Shown here in pieces: positions 1 to 5,403 of a stretch of DNA of 6,557 nt. Position 1 is the first letter of the stretch. Every line of letters starts with the position of its first letter. The stretch comes from Candidatus Omnitrophota bacterium (GTDB lineage: Bacteria > Omnitrophota > Gorgyraeia > Zapsychrales > Zapsychraceae). The position numbers were made by a program, and so were the translations under genes. Location of the stretch: contig JAGYNW010000113.1 of the NCBI GenBank assembly GCA_018399915.1, positions 1-6,557 of the forward strand, given 5' to 3'. The notes under the pieces are model-generated. The model was given only the letters and a program-made list of their open reading frames with translations. It did no database searches and had not been told where the DNA came from.

Positions 1-608
1 TCCTTACGTTTTTTCCGTTTTAAAGACCGGGATTCAGAGACCGCCTTCAAATTCCTTTTTAAAGTCGCTATCCGTTGGGAAATCCTCCTTCGGTCCACCT
101 CTAATTTTGTTTCCCCGGGGCCTAAAGTCCCGATCCCTCCACCCAATCGTGAGAGTTCAATGCCCTTTCCTACTAAGCGTGGCAAAAGATATTCCAGCTG
201 GGCTAACTCAACCTGCATTTTCCCTTCTTTACTCCGGGCATGCTTAGCAAAGATATCCAGGATCAACTGAGTTCTATCAATAGTTTTAAGTTGCACCGCA
301 TCTTCAACATTCCGCTGCTGGCTGCCCTTTAGATCATAGCTAAAAATAACTGTGTCCGCTTTCTTTTCCTGACAAAGGTCCGCAATCTCCGCCAGCTTCC
401 CCTCGCCTATGAGATTGCGGGCGGAAAACTTATCCACGCGACAGATCACACTCTCCACAACAACTCCGCCGGAGGCCCTGACAAGCTCTTCCATCTCCTG
501 CCGCTCTTCTTCGACGGACCAATCGTGCTTTTCTTTGCTCTTCAAATGAAGGAGAACAACAACAACTTTTTCTTTATTATGATCTTGCGTCAAGGCTTCT
601 GTTTTCAT
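1..608 (-). CDS. hflX: GTPase HflX, N-terminal part (runs off the window)
   Basis: HflX is a GTPase that binds the 50S subunit and splits or rescues stalled ribosomes. From the ATG at 608 the frame stays open for 202 codons to the window edge. The visible part is the HflX N-terminal domain. It includes NLIGEGKLAEI (residues 65-75), DTVIFSYDL (85-93), the Gln-Arg-Asn-Val-Glu stretch (98-102), DRTQLILDIFAKHA (111-124), EGKMQVELAQLEYLLPRL (128-145) and the Gly-rich loop GGGIGTLGPGETKLE (156-170), followed by a basic coiled-coil-like helix. The G1/P-loop of the GTPase domain should begin just past the edge and is not seen. The ATG overlaps the miaA stop codon (ATGA), so the gene is probably translationally coupled; there is no strong Shine-Dalgarno sequence. 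The Gly-rich loop has Leu162 where most family members I recall have Arg. The family assignment is very secure. Confidence 0.96.
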   Translation of the reverse strand, partial: MKTEALTQDHNKEKVVVVLLHLKSKEKHDWSVEEERQEMEELVRASGGVVVESVICRVDKFSARNLIGEGKLAEIADLCQEKKADTVIFSYDLKGSQQRNVEDAVQLKTIDRTQLILDIFAKHARSKEGKMQVELAQLEYLLPRLVGKGIELSRLGGGIGTLGPGETKLEVDRRRISQRIATLKRNLKAVSESRSLKRKKRK

Positions 609-1531
609 GAGTAGTTTTCTTTCTCTATTTCATCAACTATGGCCCTTTTGTTAAAATCTTTGGACAATGTCAACCATTGTATCCTCGGGTCTTTGCGGAA
701 CCAGGTTAACTGCCGCTTGGCAAGCCGGCGGGTATTACGCTTCATCAATTCCTTGGCGCGTTCAAGCGGATACTCTCCTCGGAGATATCCTCGAATTTCT
801 TTAATGCCTATAATAGCGCTGGCGGTCTTACTTAACTTAACCGGCTCTAACGCGGCCACTTCTTCCACAATTCCTTGCGCGAACATCTCCTCCACCCGTT
901 CTTCAATCCGTCGATAAAGCAGTTCCCGGGGCTGATGAATACAATAGACTTTAATGGAATATTTATCAATTAACCCCGTTCTTTGCTTTTGAATTTTCGA
1001 GATCGGTGCTGACTCTTTGAGGCACACCTCCAAGGCCCTGATAATCTTTTTGCGATCATTGGGATGAATCCTTGCCGCGCTTTGGGGGTCAACTTTTTCC
1101 AGCTGCGCATGCAGATGAAGATTCCCGAAATCTTCGGCTTCGCGAGAAAGCTGTCTCCTTAACGCCTCATCTTTTTCTCCAGACAAGAAAATCCCGTCTA
1201 AAAGAATTTGCACATACAAACCACTGCCTCCGGCGACGATAGGAATGCGGTCTTTCTCACAAACATCTTCGACAATACGAACCGCCCGATCATTAAATTC
1301 CGAAACATCAAAATCATCTATTACGGAAACGATATCAATCAAATGATGTGGGACAGCTGCCAACAATTCCGGTGAAGGTTTATTACTAGCAATGGTGATC
1401 TCACGATAAACCTGCATAGAATCACAAGACAAGATCTCTCCATTGATCTTTTGCGCAAGCAAAAAAGCAATGTCGGTCTTTCCAACCGCTGTTGGACCGA
1501 CAATAAAAATGATCTTTTTATTAGAGTTCAT
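605..1531 (-). CDS. miaA: tRNA dimethylallyltransferase MiaA
   Basis: MiaA transfers a dimethylallyl group from DMAPP to N6 of A37 in tRNAs that read codons starting with U. This is the first step towards ms2i6A, and it occurs in the cytosol. The 308-residue length is typical. Visible landmarks are the P-loop GPTAVGKT (12-19), CDSMQVY with the conserved catalytic-region Asp37 (36-42), PHHLIDI (61-67), VAGGSGLYVQILLDG (99-113), the tRNA-binding HPNDRKKIIRALEV (156-169) and the C-terminal RRLAKRQLTWFR (268-279). After DSMQVY the usual GMDIGTAKP stretch reads EITIASNKP, and the usual IGYKE reads IGIKE (241-245); both look like lineage variation. The start codon overlaps the stop of the upstream SPOR gene by 1 nt (TAATG), and the stop overlaps the hflX start. 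The three genes therefore appear to form one coupled transcription unit. Confidence 0.97.
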   Translation of the reverse strand: MNSNKKIIFIVGPTAVGKTDIAFLLAQKINGEILSCDSMQVYREITIASNKPSPELLAAVPHHLIDIVSVIDDFDVSEFNDRAVRIVEDVCEKDRIPIVAGGSGLYVQILLDGIFLSGEKDEALRRQLSREAEDFGNLHLHAQLEKVDPQSAARIHPNDRKKIIRALEVCLKESAPISKIQKQRTGLIDKYSIKVYCIHQPRELLYRRIEERVEEMFAQGIVEEVAALEPVKLSKTASAIIGIKEIRGYLRGEYPLERAKELMKRNTRRLAKRQLTWFRKDPRIQWLTLSKDFNKRAIVDEIEKENYS

Positions 1532-2319
1532 TAGGGATAAATTGAGGCGGGGTACCCTTCCTTGGCCAATTTTAATTTCAGTTTCTGGGCGCTCTTCAAA
1601 GATGCCATTTGCCCAACCCGCACGCGATAAAATGTCCGGCTGTCCTTAAGAACAGTTTCCACAATATAGGCATATTCCCCTTTATGCTTTAATTCTTCCA
1701 TCAGTTTCTCTGCATGCATCCGCTGAGCGAACGATCCCACCTGAACAGCAAAATATTGTTTCTCTTCCAATAATTGTTTCGCGGAGAAGGCTTCCAGGCT
1801 ATAAGGAAACTGTGTAATGATTCTGGTCAAATAGCCTTTAGCCTCTTGCCATAAGGCAAGTTTTAAGCTTACCCGGGCGGCTTTTAAGTAAATCAAACTC
1901 TGCGCATCGGAATCCGGTCTTTTTTGCAAAAGCTCCATAATAATAGGATATGCCTGATCGTATTGCCTGTCTAAATAATAGGCATCAAAGAGAGACGAAT
2001 AAACCTTTTCCAAAAGTTCCGGTACCGTCAAATCTGCTTTTAATTCATGCAAGACCCTCCGGGCCTTATCATATTCAGCCAACCTTAAATGCGTCAAACC
2101 CAGATAGTATCTGGCCTTATCGCGCATTTGCCCTTGCGGCGCCTGGGAAATATAATCCCGCGCTAAATCGCGGGCCTGCTCATAATCCTGAGCCATGACG
2201 GCTGTCTCTATGCGCACCAAATGATTATCTGTCGGTGTAAACCCGCTCAAGGCAAACAAAATCAAGACAGAAAAAAACACTACGGAAATTTCTTTTTTAG
2301 CAAACACACTTTTTTTCAT
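1531..2319 (-). CDS. TPR-like repeat protein with C-terminal SPOR domain
   Basis: This is a 262-residue envelope protein. An N-terminal basic and hydrophobic segment (about residues 1-28, core ISVVFFSVLILFALSG) acts as a signal peptide or membrane anchor; no lipobox Cys is visible. Residues about 35-185 are alpha-helical with TPR-like spacing (DYEQARDLARDYI, EYDKARRVLHEL, QYDQAYPIIMELL, LWQEAKGYLTRII), resembling the YbgF/BamD style of periplasmic repeat. Residues about 188-262 are a SPOR domain (YFAVQVGSFAQRMHAEKL, YIVETV, TFYRVRVGQM, SAQKLKLKL). SPOR domains bind denuded peptidoglycan glycan strands, often at the division septum, so a periplasmic cell-wall role is inferred. The ATG has no recognisable Shine-Dalgarno sequence. 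It lies 367 bp after the previous gene, which suggests its own promoter. It overlaps miaA by 1 nt. Its specific function is unknown. Confidence 0.88.
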   Translation of the reverse strand: MKKSVFAKKEISVVFFSVLILFALSGFTPTDNHLVRIETAVMAQDYEQARDLARDYISQAPQGQMRDKARYYLGLTHLRLAEYDKARRVLHELKADLTVPELLEKVYSSLFDAYYLDRQYDQAYPIIMELLQKRPDSDAQSLIYLKAARVSLKLALWQEAKGYLTRIITQFPYSLEAFSAKQLLEEKQYFAVQVGSFAQRMHAEKLMEELKHKGEYAYIVETVLKDSRTFYRVRVGQMASLKSAQKLKLKLAKEGYPASIYP

Positions 2320-2332
2320 AGAATTTATTTAC

Positions 2333-2361
2333 TTTATCCCAATATTTAAATACTCTATCAA
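2333..2361 (-). promoter_or_regulatory. candidate sigma70-like promoter for the SPOR-miaA-hflX unit
   Basis: TTGATA (2361-2356) and GATAAA (2338-2333) are separated by exactly 17 bp. They match the TTGACA/TATAAT consensus at 5/6 and 4/6 positions. The predicted transcript would start only about 6-7 nt before the ATG at 2319, so the message would be almost leaderless; this agrees with the lack of a Shine-Dalgarno sequence there. A 10-bp palindrome TATTTAAATA (2343-2352) lies in the spacer. AT-rich DNA produces such matches by chance, so confidence is modest. Confidence 0.35.
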
Positions 2362-2374
2362 AAATAATTTTGGT

Positions 2375-2386
2375 TTTCTATAGAAA
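2375..2386. repeat. perfect 12-bp palindrome, possible operator
   Basis: TTTCTATAGAAA is a perfect dyad lying 56 bp upstream of the SPOR gene start and covering a -10-like hexamer. Its size and position suit a dimeric repressor site. No regulator gene is present in the window, and the site is not repeated elsewhere in the gap, so the operator role is inference only. Confidence 0.3.
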
Positions 2387-2406
2387 TATTCCTCCGACCG
2401 CTGCAA
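2377..2406 (-). promoter_or_regulatory. second candidate promoter, overlapping a perfect palindrome
   Basis: TTGCAG (2406-2401) and TATAGA (2382-2377) are separated by 18 bp. The -10-like hexamer lies inside the perfect 12-bp palindrome TTTCTATAGAAA (2375-2386). A transcript from here would carry a leader of about 50 nt before the SPOR ATG. The hexamer matches are mediocre. This is an alternative to the promoter at 2333-2361 and not clearly better. Confidence 0.22.
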
Positions 2407-2422
2407 TAATAAAACTTAAGCC

Positions 2423-2647
2423 TTATAGCTGGCCCCTTGCCTGCGGGCTCAAATCATACAAATATAAAAATGCGCCCTGGGACCCGTAAACATCCTTTGG
2501 CTATCCAATCTTATCCTGCGTGGTCAACAAAATTAAAGGCAACAGCAAAAAGGCAGCCTGCTGGCGATCCCTCATCAATAAAAAAATAGTCGCAGCCTCA
2601 AAGGACAAAAGGATAAAAATCCTACAACATTTTCTCTTCCTTTTATC
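2423..2647 (-). pseudogene. interrupted small membrane-protein-like reading frame (in-frame TAG)
   Basis: On the minus strand the frame after a TAG at 2650-2648 is open from 2647 to 2504, broken by a single TAG at 2503-2501, and open again for 25 codons to a TAA at 2425-2423. The only ATG lies at 2575 and would give a 24-residue peptide beginning MRDRQQAAFLLLPLILL. Sense codons upstream of it also encode hydrophobic residues (RIFILLSFEAATIFLL). After the TAG the frame reads PKDVYGSQGAFLYLYDL and ends SPQARGQL. The hydrophobic segments and gene-like base composition suggest a decayed or recoded small membrane protein. I do not recognise a family. The ATG at 2575 lacks a Shine-Dalgarno sequence. 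A better AAGGA motif sits before an ATG at 2630 that is out of frame and stops after two codons. This could also be a chance open frame. Confidence 0.28.
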
Positions 2648-2653
2648 CTACAA
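2610..2653 (-). repeat. short direct and inverted repeats forming alternative hairpins; possible weak terminator
   Basis: Read on the minus strand, TTGTAGGAT occurs twice (2653-2645 and 2627-2619). The segment ATCCT (2614-2610) can pair with either copy. Pairing with the near copy gives a 5-bp stem with a 4-nt loop (2623-2610), followed by a T-rich run TTTTG, like a weak intrinsic terminator. Pairing with the far copy gives a 9-bp AGGATAAAA/TTTTATCCT stem (2649-2641 with 2618-2610) that leaves a loop with AAGGA and an ATG exposed. Both stems are AT-rich and weak. It lies 34 bp after the DUF481 stop, where an operon terminator is expected. Confidence 0.3.
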
Positions 2654-2686
2654 AATTTCAAAATTCGATATAAGAAACCTTATGTC

Positions 2687-3670
2687 TTAAAAACTGTACT
2701 CAAAAGATGACACCACTGCATAATCCGACCTCTTGACATCCTCGGGAGGGTCTGAATTATAATCTTTGGTAAAGCTGAATTTCATGGCCGACCGGTCATT
2801 GATGGCGTTGGTCAATTCGGCTTTGTATTGTGAACGATAAACACCAGGATCTGACAAAGAAGGATAAAAAGTTGCACTGGTATTGACATGAAGCCCTTCC
2901 AGTAAATGTTTTTCCATAAAAAAGCGAGGAATAAGAATAAATTCGTTTTTAGCCTCTTTGTCTTTGCGGTAATTGGTATGCTGAAAACCCAAAGCGGTTT
3001 CCGCCATCAGCTTAAAATCTTTTTGGTCTTTAAACCAATAACCCAGTCCCGTTGAAGGGACCAACCGGTAATCAATATCCGCGAATCTGTCCTGACTGCC
3101 TTGCATTTTAGCAAAATGATACCACCTAAGGTTCTGGCCGAAACTATACGCGTATCTGATAAGCCCGTCAAACTTACGGGAATCCATTTTCCCTTGCGAA
3201 GAAGAAAAAGAATGTGCCCATCCGATAATCCATTCATCCGCGGGACTTCTTTTATGCAAGTCAAGATTCATATTCAACTGACTCGCTTCAGAATTGCCAG
3301 CAGTCATGCTGTACCCCATAGAAAACTTACGTTCCCAATCATCCAGGGCCTGGATAACAGCCTTGTGTTTAGCCTTCACCGCCGTTACTTTCGGTTCTTT
3401 TTTTTCGTCCTCCAGAAAGGAGTCTTCTTTTCCGCCTTTCTTAATTTCTTCGACAACATAACGCTGCACAATTGCCCGGTCCACTGCCAGCTTCCCGACC
3501 ACATCTGATTGAAGAATAAGGCTCCGGGGCGTTTGATCCACAATAGTCCCTTCGATCTTCTGCCCGTTCTTCAAATGGATCTCATCAGCTTTTGCCTCTA
3601 ATCCAAGCGCCCCAGATAAAGCGTTGAGGAATAGGTATAAAGCAAGTATAATTTTTATCATTACCTTCAT
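2687..3670 (-). CDS. DUF481 family outer-membrane beta-barrel protein
   Basis: This is a 327-residue exported protein. Residues 1-28 form a signal peptide (core IILALYLFLNALSGALGL, ending near AKA-DE). Residues about 28-75 (DEIHLKNGQKIEGTIVD onward) form the small SH3-like beta segment common at the start of DUF481 proteins. A charged Lys/Glu-rich linker follows (about 76-105). Residues about 113-327 are a barrel-like region of alternating strands, including FSMGYSMTAGNSEASQLNMN (116-135), and it finishes SSFEYSF. The terminal Phe is the classic signal for outer-membrane insertion by the BAM complex. The family includes E. coli YdiY, called salt-induced; its function is not established. The start at 3670 is supported by AGGTGG (3675-3680) 4 nt upstream. 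It begins 12 bp after rsmE and is probably the last gene of that operon. Confidence 0.87.
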   Translation of the reverse strand: MKVMIKIILALYLFLNALSGALGLEAKADEIHLKNGQKIEGTIVDQTPRSLILQSDVVGKLAVDRAIVQRYVVEEIKKGGKEDSFLEDEKKEPKVTAVKAKHKAVIQALDDWERKFSMGYSMTAGNSEASQLNMNLDLHKRSPADEWIIGWAHSFSSSQGKMDSRKFDGLIRYAYSFGQNLRWYHFAKMQGSQDRFADIDYRLVPSTGLGYWFKDQKDFKLMAETALGFQHTNYRKDKEAKNEFILIPRFFMEKHLLEGLHVNTSATFYPSLSDPGVYRSQYKAELTNAINDRSAMKFSFTKDYNSDPPEDVKRSDYAVVSSFEYSF

Positions 3671-3682
3671 TTTTCCACCTGT

Positions 3683-4393
3683 TCAAGCCACCTTTGCCAG
3701 CAAAGCGGAAACCGCTGTTTCCACCCGCAAGATGCGTTGCCCCAAGCTTACGGGGATAACCCCGGCTTGCCTCAAAAGGTCCATTTCATAATTGATAAAA
3801 CCACCCTCTGGCCCCACAAACAGCACGCAATCACGACGAGGCTTTGTTGCTAAATTTTTCCGTGCCTCTGGATGGCCTACAAAGGCCGGAACACCATTTA
3901 TCAGAAGCGGCAATTCATCCTCGACAAAAGGCTTAAAACTTTTTCTCAATAAAATCTCCGGCATCACCGTGTCTTTAGCCTGTTCCAGCCCCAGACGGAA
4001 CGCTTCCTGTATTTGCTCCGTTGAAAGCACCGGACTTTTCCAAAAACTTTTTTCAACACGCCAAGAATGGATAAGAAATATTTTCTTTACTCCAAAAGAG
4101 GCCACTGCCGCCAAAACGCGTTTTAACACGATCGGCCGAGGCAAAGCCAAAACCAAAGTTGCTGGATGAGGCAAAGGGGCCGGCTGAGAAAAAGAAACAT
4201 CCATGTCTACGGCCGCCTCGGGAAAACCCGTGATCTGCCCAAGGCCTAAATCGCCGTTAAGCTTTCCCACACAAAGGCGATCACCGACAGAAGACTTGAG
4301 AATATCGCGAATATGAAAATAGCGGCGATCGGCCAACCGGACACACCTTGGCGGCCGAATAAAATCTTTATCCGTTAACAAAATAACATTCAT
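3683..4393 (-). CDS. rsmE: 16S rRNA (uracil(1498)-N(3))-methyltransferase RsmE
   Basis: RsmE is a SPOUT-class enzyme that methylates N3 of U1498 in helix 44 of 16S rRNA in the assembled 30S subunit, using S-adenosylmethionine. The 236-residue length is normal. An N-terminal PUA-like beta domain covers about residues 1-70 (HIRDILKSSVGDRL typical). The SPOUT domain follows, with the SAM-binding knot motifs VGPEGGF (193-199) and SLGQRILRVETAV (216-228). The middle motif reads LEQAKDTVMPE (136-146), then SFKPFVEDELP (152-162), rather than the E. coli-type EQxGR; from memory this is a recognisable RsmE subfamily pattern, not a loss of function. GAGAG sits 7 nt upstream of the ATG. The gap from the upstream NTPase gene is 10 bp and that to the DUF481 gene is 12 bp, indicating cotranscription. 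Confidence 0.94.
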   Translation of the reverse strand: MNVILLTDKDFIRPPRCVRLADRRYFHIRDILKSSVGDRLCVGKLNGDLGLGQITGFPEAAVDMDVSFSQPAPLPHPATLVLALPRPIVLKRVLAAVASFGVKKIFLIHSWRVEKSFWKSPVLSTEQIQEAFRLGLEQAKDTVMPEILLRKSFKPFVEDELPLLINGVPAFVGHPEARKNLATKPRRDCVLFVGPEGGFINYEMDLLRQAGVIPVSLGQRILRVETAVSALLAKVA

Positions 4394-4403
4394 CTTTGAA
4401 CTC

Positions 4404-5027
4404 TCACACGGTCAAACTTTGTTTTAAATGGCTCCCCTCACGTCTATTCTTTCCGGGATCTATGGGGCAGCATTCATAAAGATCCCTAAGCACATCGCGT
4501 ATATTCCCATTATATTTTTCAAAAAGGCGACAACTAAGATCCCAGATCTGATCTTCCTGTCCATTAAGGATATATCGCAGGACCGCTCTTAAAATCGCAT
4601 GATCCGTTTCACATCGGATCAAAGGCGATAACATCCCTTCTCTGTGGGTTGTAATGATGAGTCCGCCGGAATGGGCGAGCATAAAGACAAAGGCCTTCCA
4701 AAACCAATGCGGCATATGGCCAGCTCCATCCACAAAGACCAAAGTCTTTTGATCACATGCCTTGCGCAAGTCATTAAGCGCGCTCCAGGAAAGACGCCTG
4801 CGTTCTTCACAAAAATATAACAAGCATATCTTCCAGCCACGATTCTCCAAACGGTGCGCCAGCGATTCCAACAAAGTGGTTTTTCCTCTGCCTTGAGCCC
4901 CTAAAATAGCGACCCGGTAACTCAAGGACTTTAACTTTTCCATCAATTTGTCCCATGGACAGGCTTGCAAAAAATACGGGACATGCTCTATTTTGTAAGA
5001 TCGAAACGGATTGGCTTTAGCTTTCAT
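4404..5027 (-). CDS. small P-loop NTPase of unknown function
   Basis: This 207-residue soluble protein has a Walker A motif GAQGRGKTT (43-51), a Walker B-like strand TLVFVDGAG (95-103, with D100), a following strand GLIITTHREGML (122-132) with sensor-like Thr/His, and a C-terminal helical region with KYNGNIRDVLRDLYECC (171-187). The overall arrangement is that of an AAA/ORC- or STAND-like ATP-binding fold without a DNA-binding or protease domain. The N-terminus NPFRSYKIEHVPYFL is reminiscent of small NTPases I recall from planctomycete-type genomes (NPFxxRF then a P-loop). The cellular role is unknown. There are no membrane segments. Its start overlaps the end of the arrestin-like gene by 11 bp, suggesting coupled translation and shared function with it and the DUF3592 protein. 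It is followed 10 bp later by rsmE. Confidence 0.82.
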   Translation of the reverse strand: MKAKANPFRSYKIEHVPYFLQACPWDKLMEKLKSLSYRVAILGAQGRGKTTLLESLAHRLENRGWKICLLYFCEERRRLSWSALNDLRKACDQKTLVFVDGAGHMPHWFWKAFVFMLAHSGGLIITTHREGMLSPLIRCETDHAILRAVLRYILNGQEDQIWDLSCRLFEKYNGNIRDVLRDLYECCPIDPGKNRREGSHLKQSLTV

Positions 5028-5385
5028 AATTCCCTTTCAATAAAATAATTTCCTCGCCACTGGGCGAAAGTAATAGCTCTTTGCGCGCGCTTTCCCAGGA
5101 GGGTTCCGCAATAATTTCCACTGCCCAAATCAGGGAGATAAGGCGGCCTGAGAAACTATAAGGGGCTTTAGGCAGCGGAAAACGGAATTCCTGCGAACCC
5201 TGCCGCGACAATGGATCGACCGGGATGCTCTTGACAATTAAAGCATCTTCCGTTCCCTTCCCCTGTGTATACCAAAACAGACGGATATCGAGTTTTTTCG
5301 GCACTTTTTCAAAGAGCCAAGAAGCATAACCCGAAAGCTCTTCCCCCGGTCGGTACGACTCCGCGTTCAGGGTAAGATCAATCAT
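5017..5385 (-). CDS. small arrestin-like beta-sandwich protein
   Basis: This is a 122-residue protein with no signal peptide or membrane segment. The sequence has the look of an arrestin/Spo0M-like N-terminal domain. A YRPGEELSGYASW stretch (11-23) matches the 'pGe.v.G' turn, KLDIRLFWYTQGKG (31-44) follows, and FPLPKAPYSFSG (69-80) leads into RLISLIWAVEIIAE (81-94), which resembles the arrestin-like PySf.G..i.W.v.v signature. The fold call rests on this motif reading and could not be checked by a profile search. It starts 18 bp after the DUF3592 gene with a strong Shine-Dalgarno sequence, and its end overlaps the NTPase gene by 11 bp. It is probably a protein-binding adaptor in the same complex; this is inference. 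Confidence 0.72.
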   Translation of the reverse strand: MIDLTLNAESYRPGEELSGYASWLFEKVPKKLDIRLFWYTQGKGTEDALIVKSIPVDPLSRQGSQEFRFPLPKAPYSFSGRLISLIWAVEIIAEPSWESARKELLLSPSGEEIILLKGNYES

Positions 5386-5390
5386 AAAAT

Positions 5391-5398
5391 CCTCCTTT
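5391..5398 (-). promoter_or_regulatory. strong ribosome binding site of the arrestin-like gene
   Basis: AAAGGAGG lies 5 nt upstream of the ATG at 5385 and is close to a full anti-16S match. It fixes the start codon. It is the strongest such site in the window, suggesting the free arrestin-like protein is made in larger amounts than its membrane partner. Confidence 0.8.
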
Positions 5399-5403
5399 GA
5401 ATC

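Larger units (their letters stand above)
2320..2686. other. 367-bp intergenic region between two transcription blocks
   Basis: This stretch separates the DUF481 gene from the SPOR-miaA-hflX block. I see no intact recognisable gene, tRNA or known riboswitch in it. It does hold an interrupted minus-strand reading frame (2423-2647), a cluster of short direct and inverted repeats (2610-2653), and, close to the SPOR gene, promoter-like hexamers and palindromes (2333-2406). The part nearest the SPOR start (2320-2400) is strongly AT-rich, while 2423-2530 is as GC-rich as the neighbouring genes. That fits a coding remnant followed by a promoter region. Confidence 0.8.

Noticed and set aside
1950..2198. 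Plus-strand 82-codon frame opposite the SPOR gene
   Set aside because: Antisense shadow of the TPR-like region with Pro/Asn-rich, non-domain sequence.
2388..2397. Shine-Dalgarno-like GGAGGAA on the minus strand in the intergenic gap
   Set aside because: No ATG, GTG or TTG follows at a usable distance, so it starts no gene; it may be incidental or part of the promoter region.
2667..2680. ATAAG-GTTT-CTTAT hairpin right after the DUF481 stop as a terminator
   Set aside because: The stem is only 5 bp and AT-rich, with no T-run directly after it; too weak to call.
3101..3508. Plus-strand open frame of 135 codons opposite the DUF481 gene
   Set aside because: It lies wholly inside a well-supported minus-strand gene, has low-complexity Phe-rich sequence and no ribosome site, and looks like an antisense shadow.
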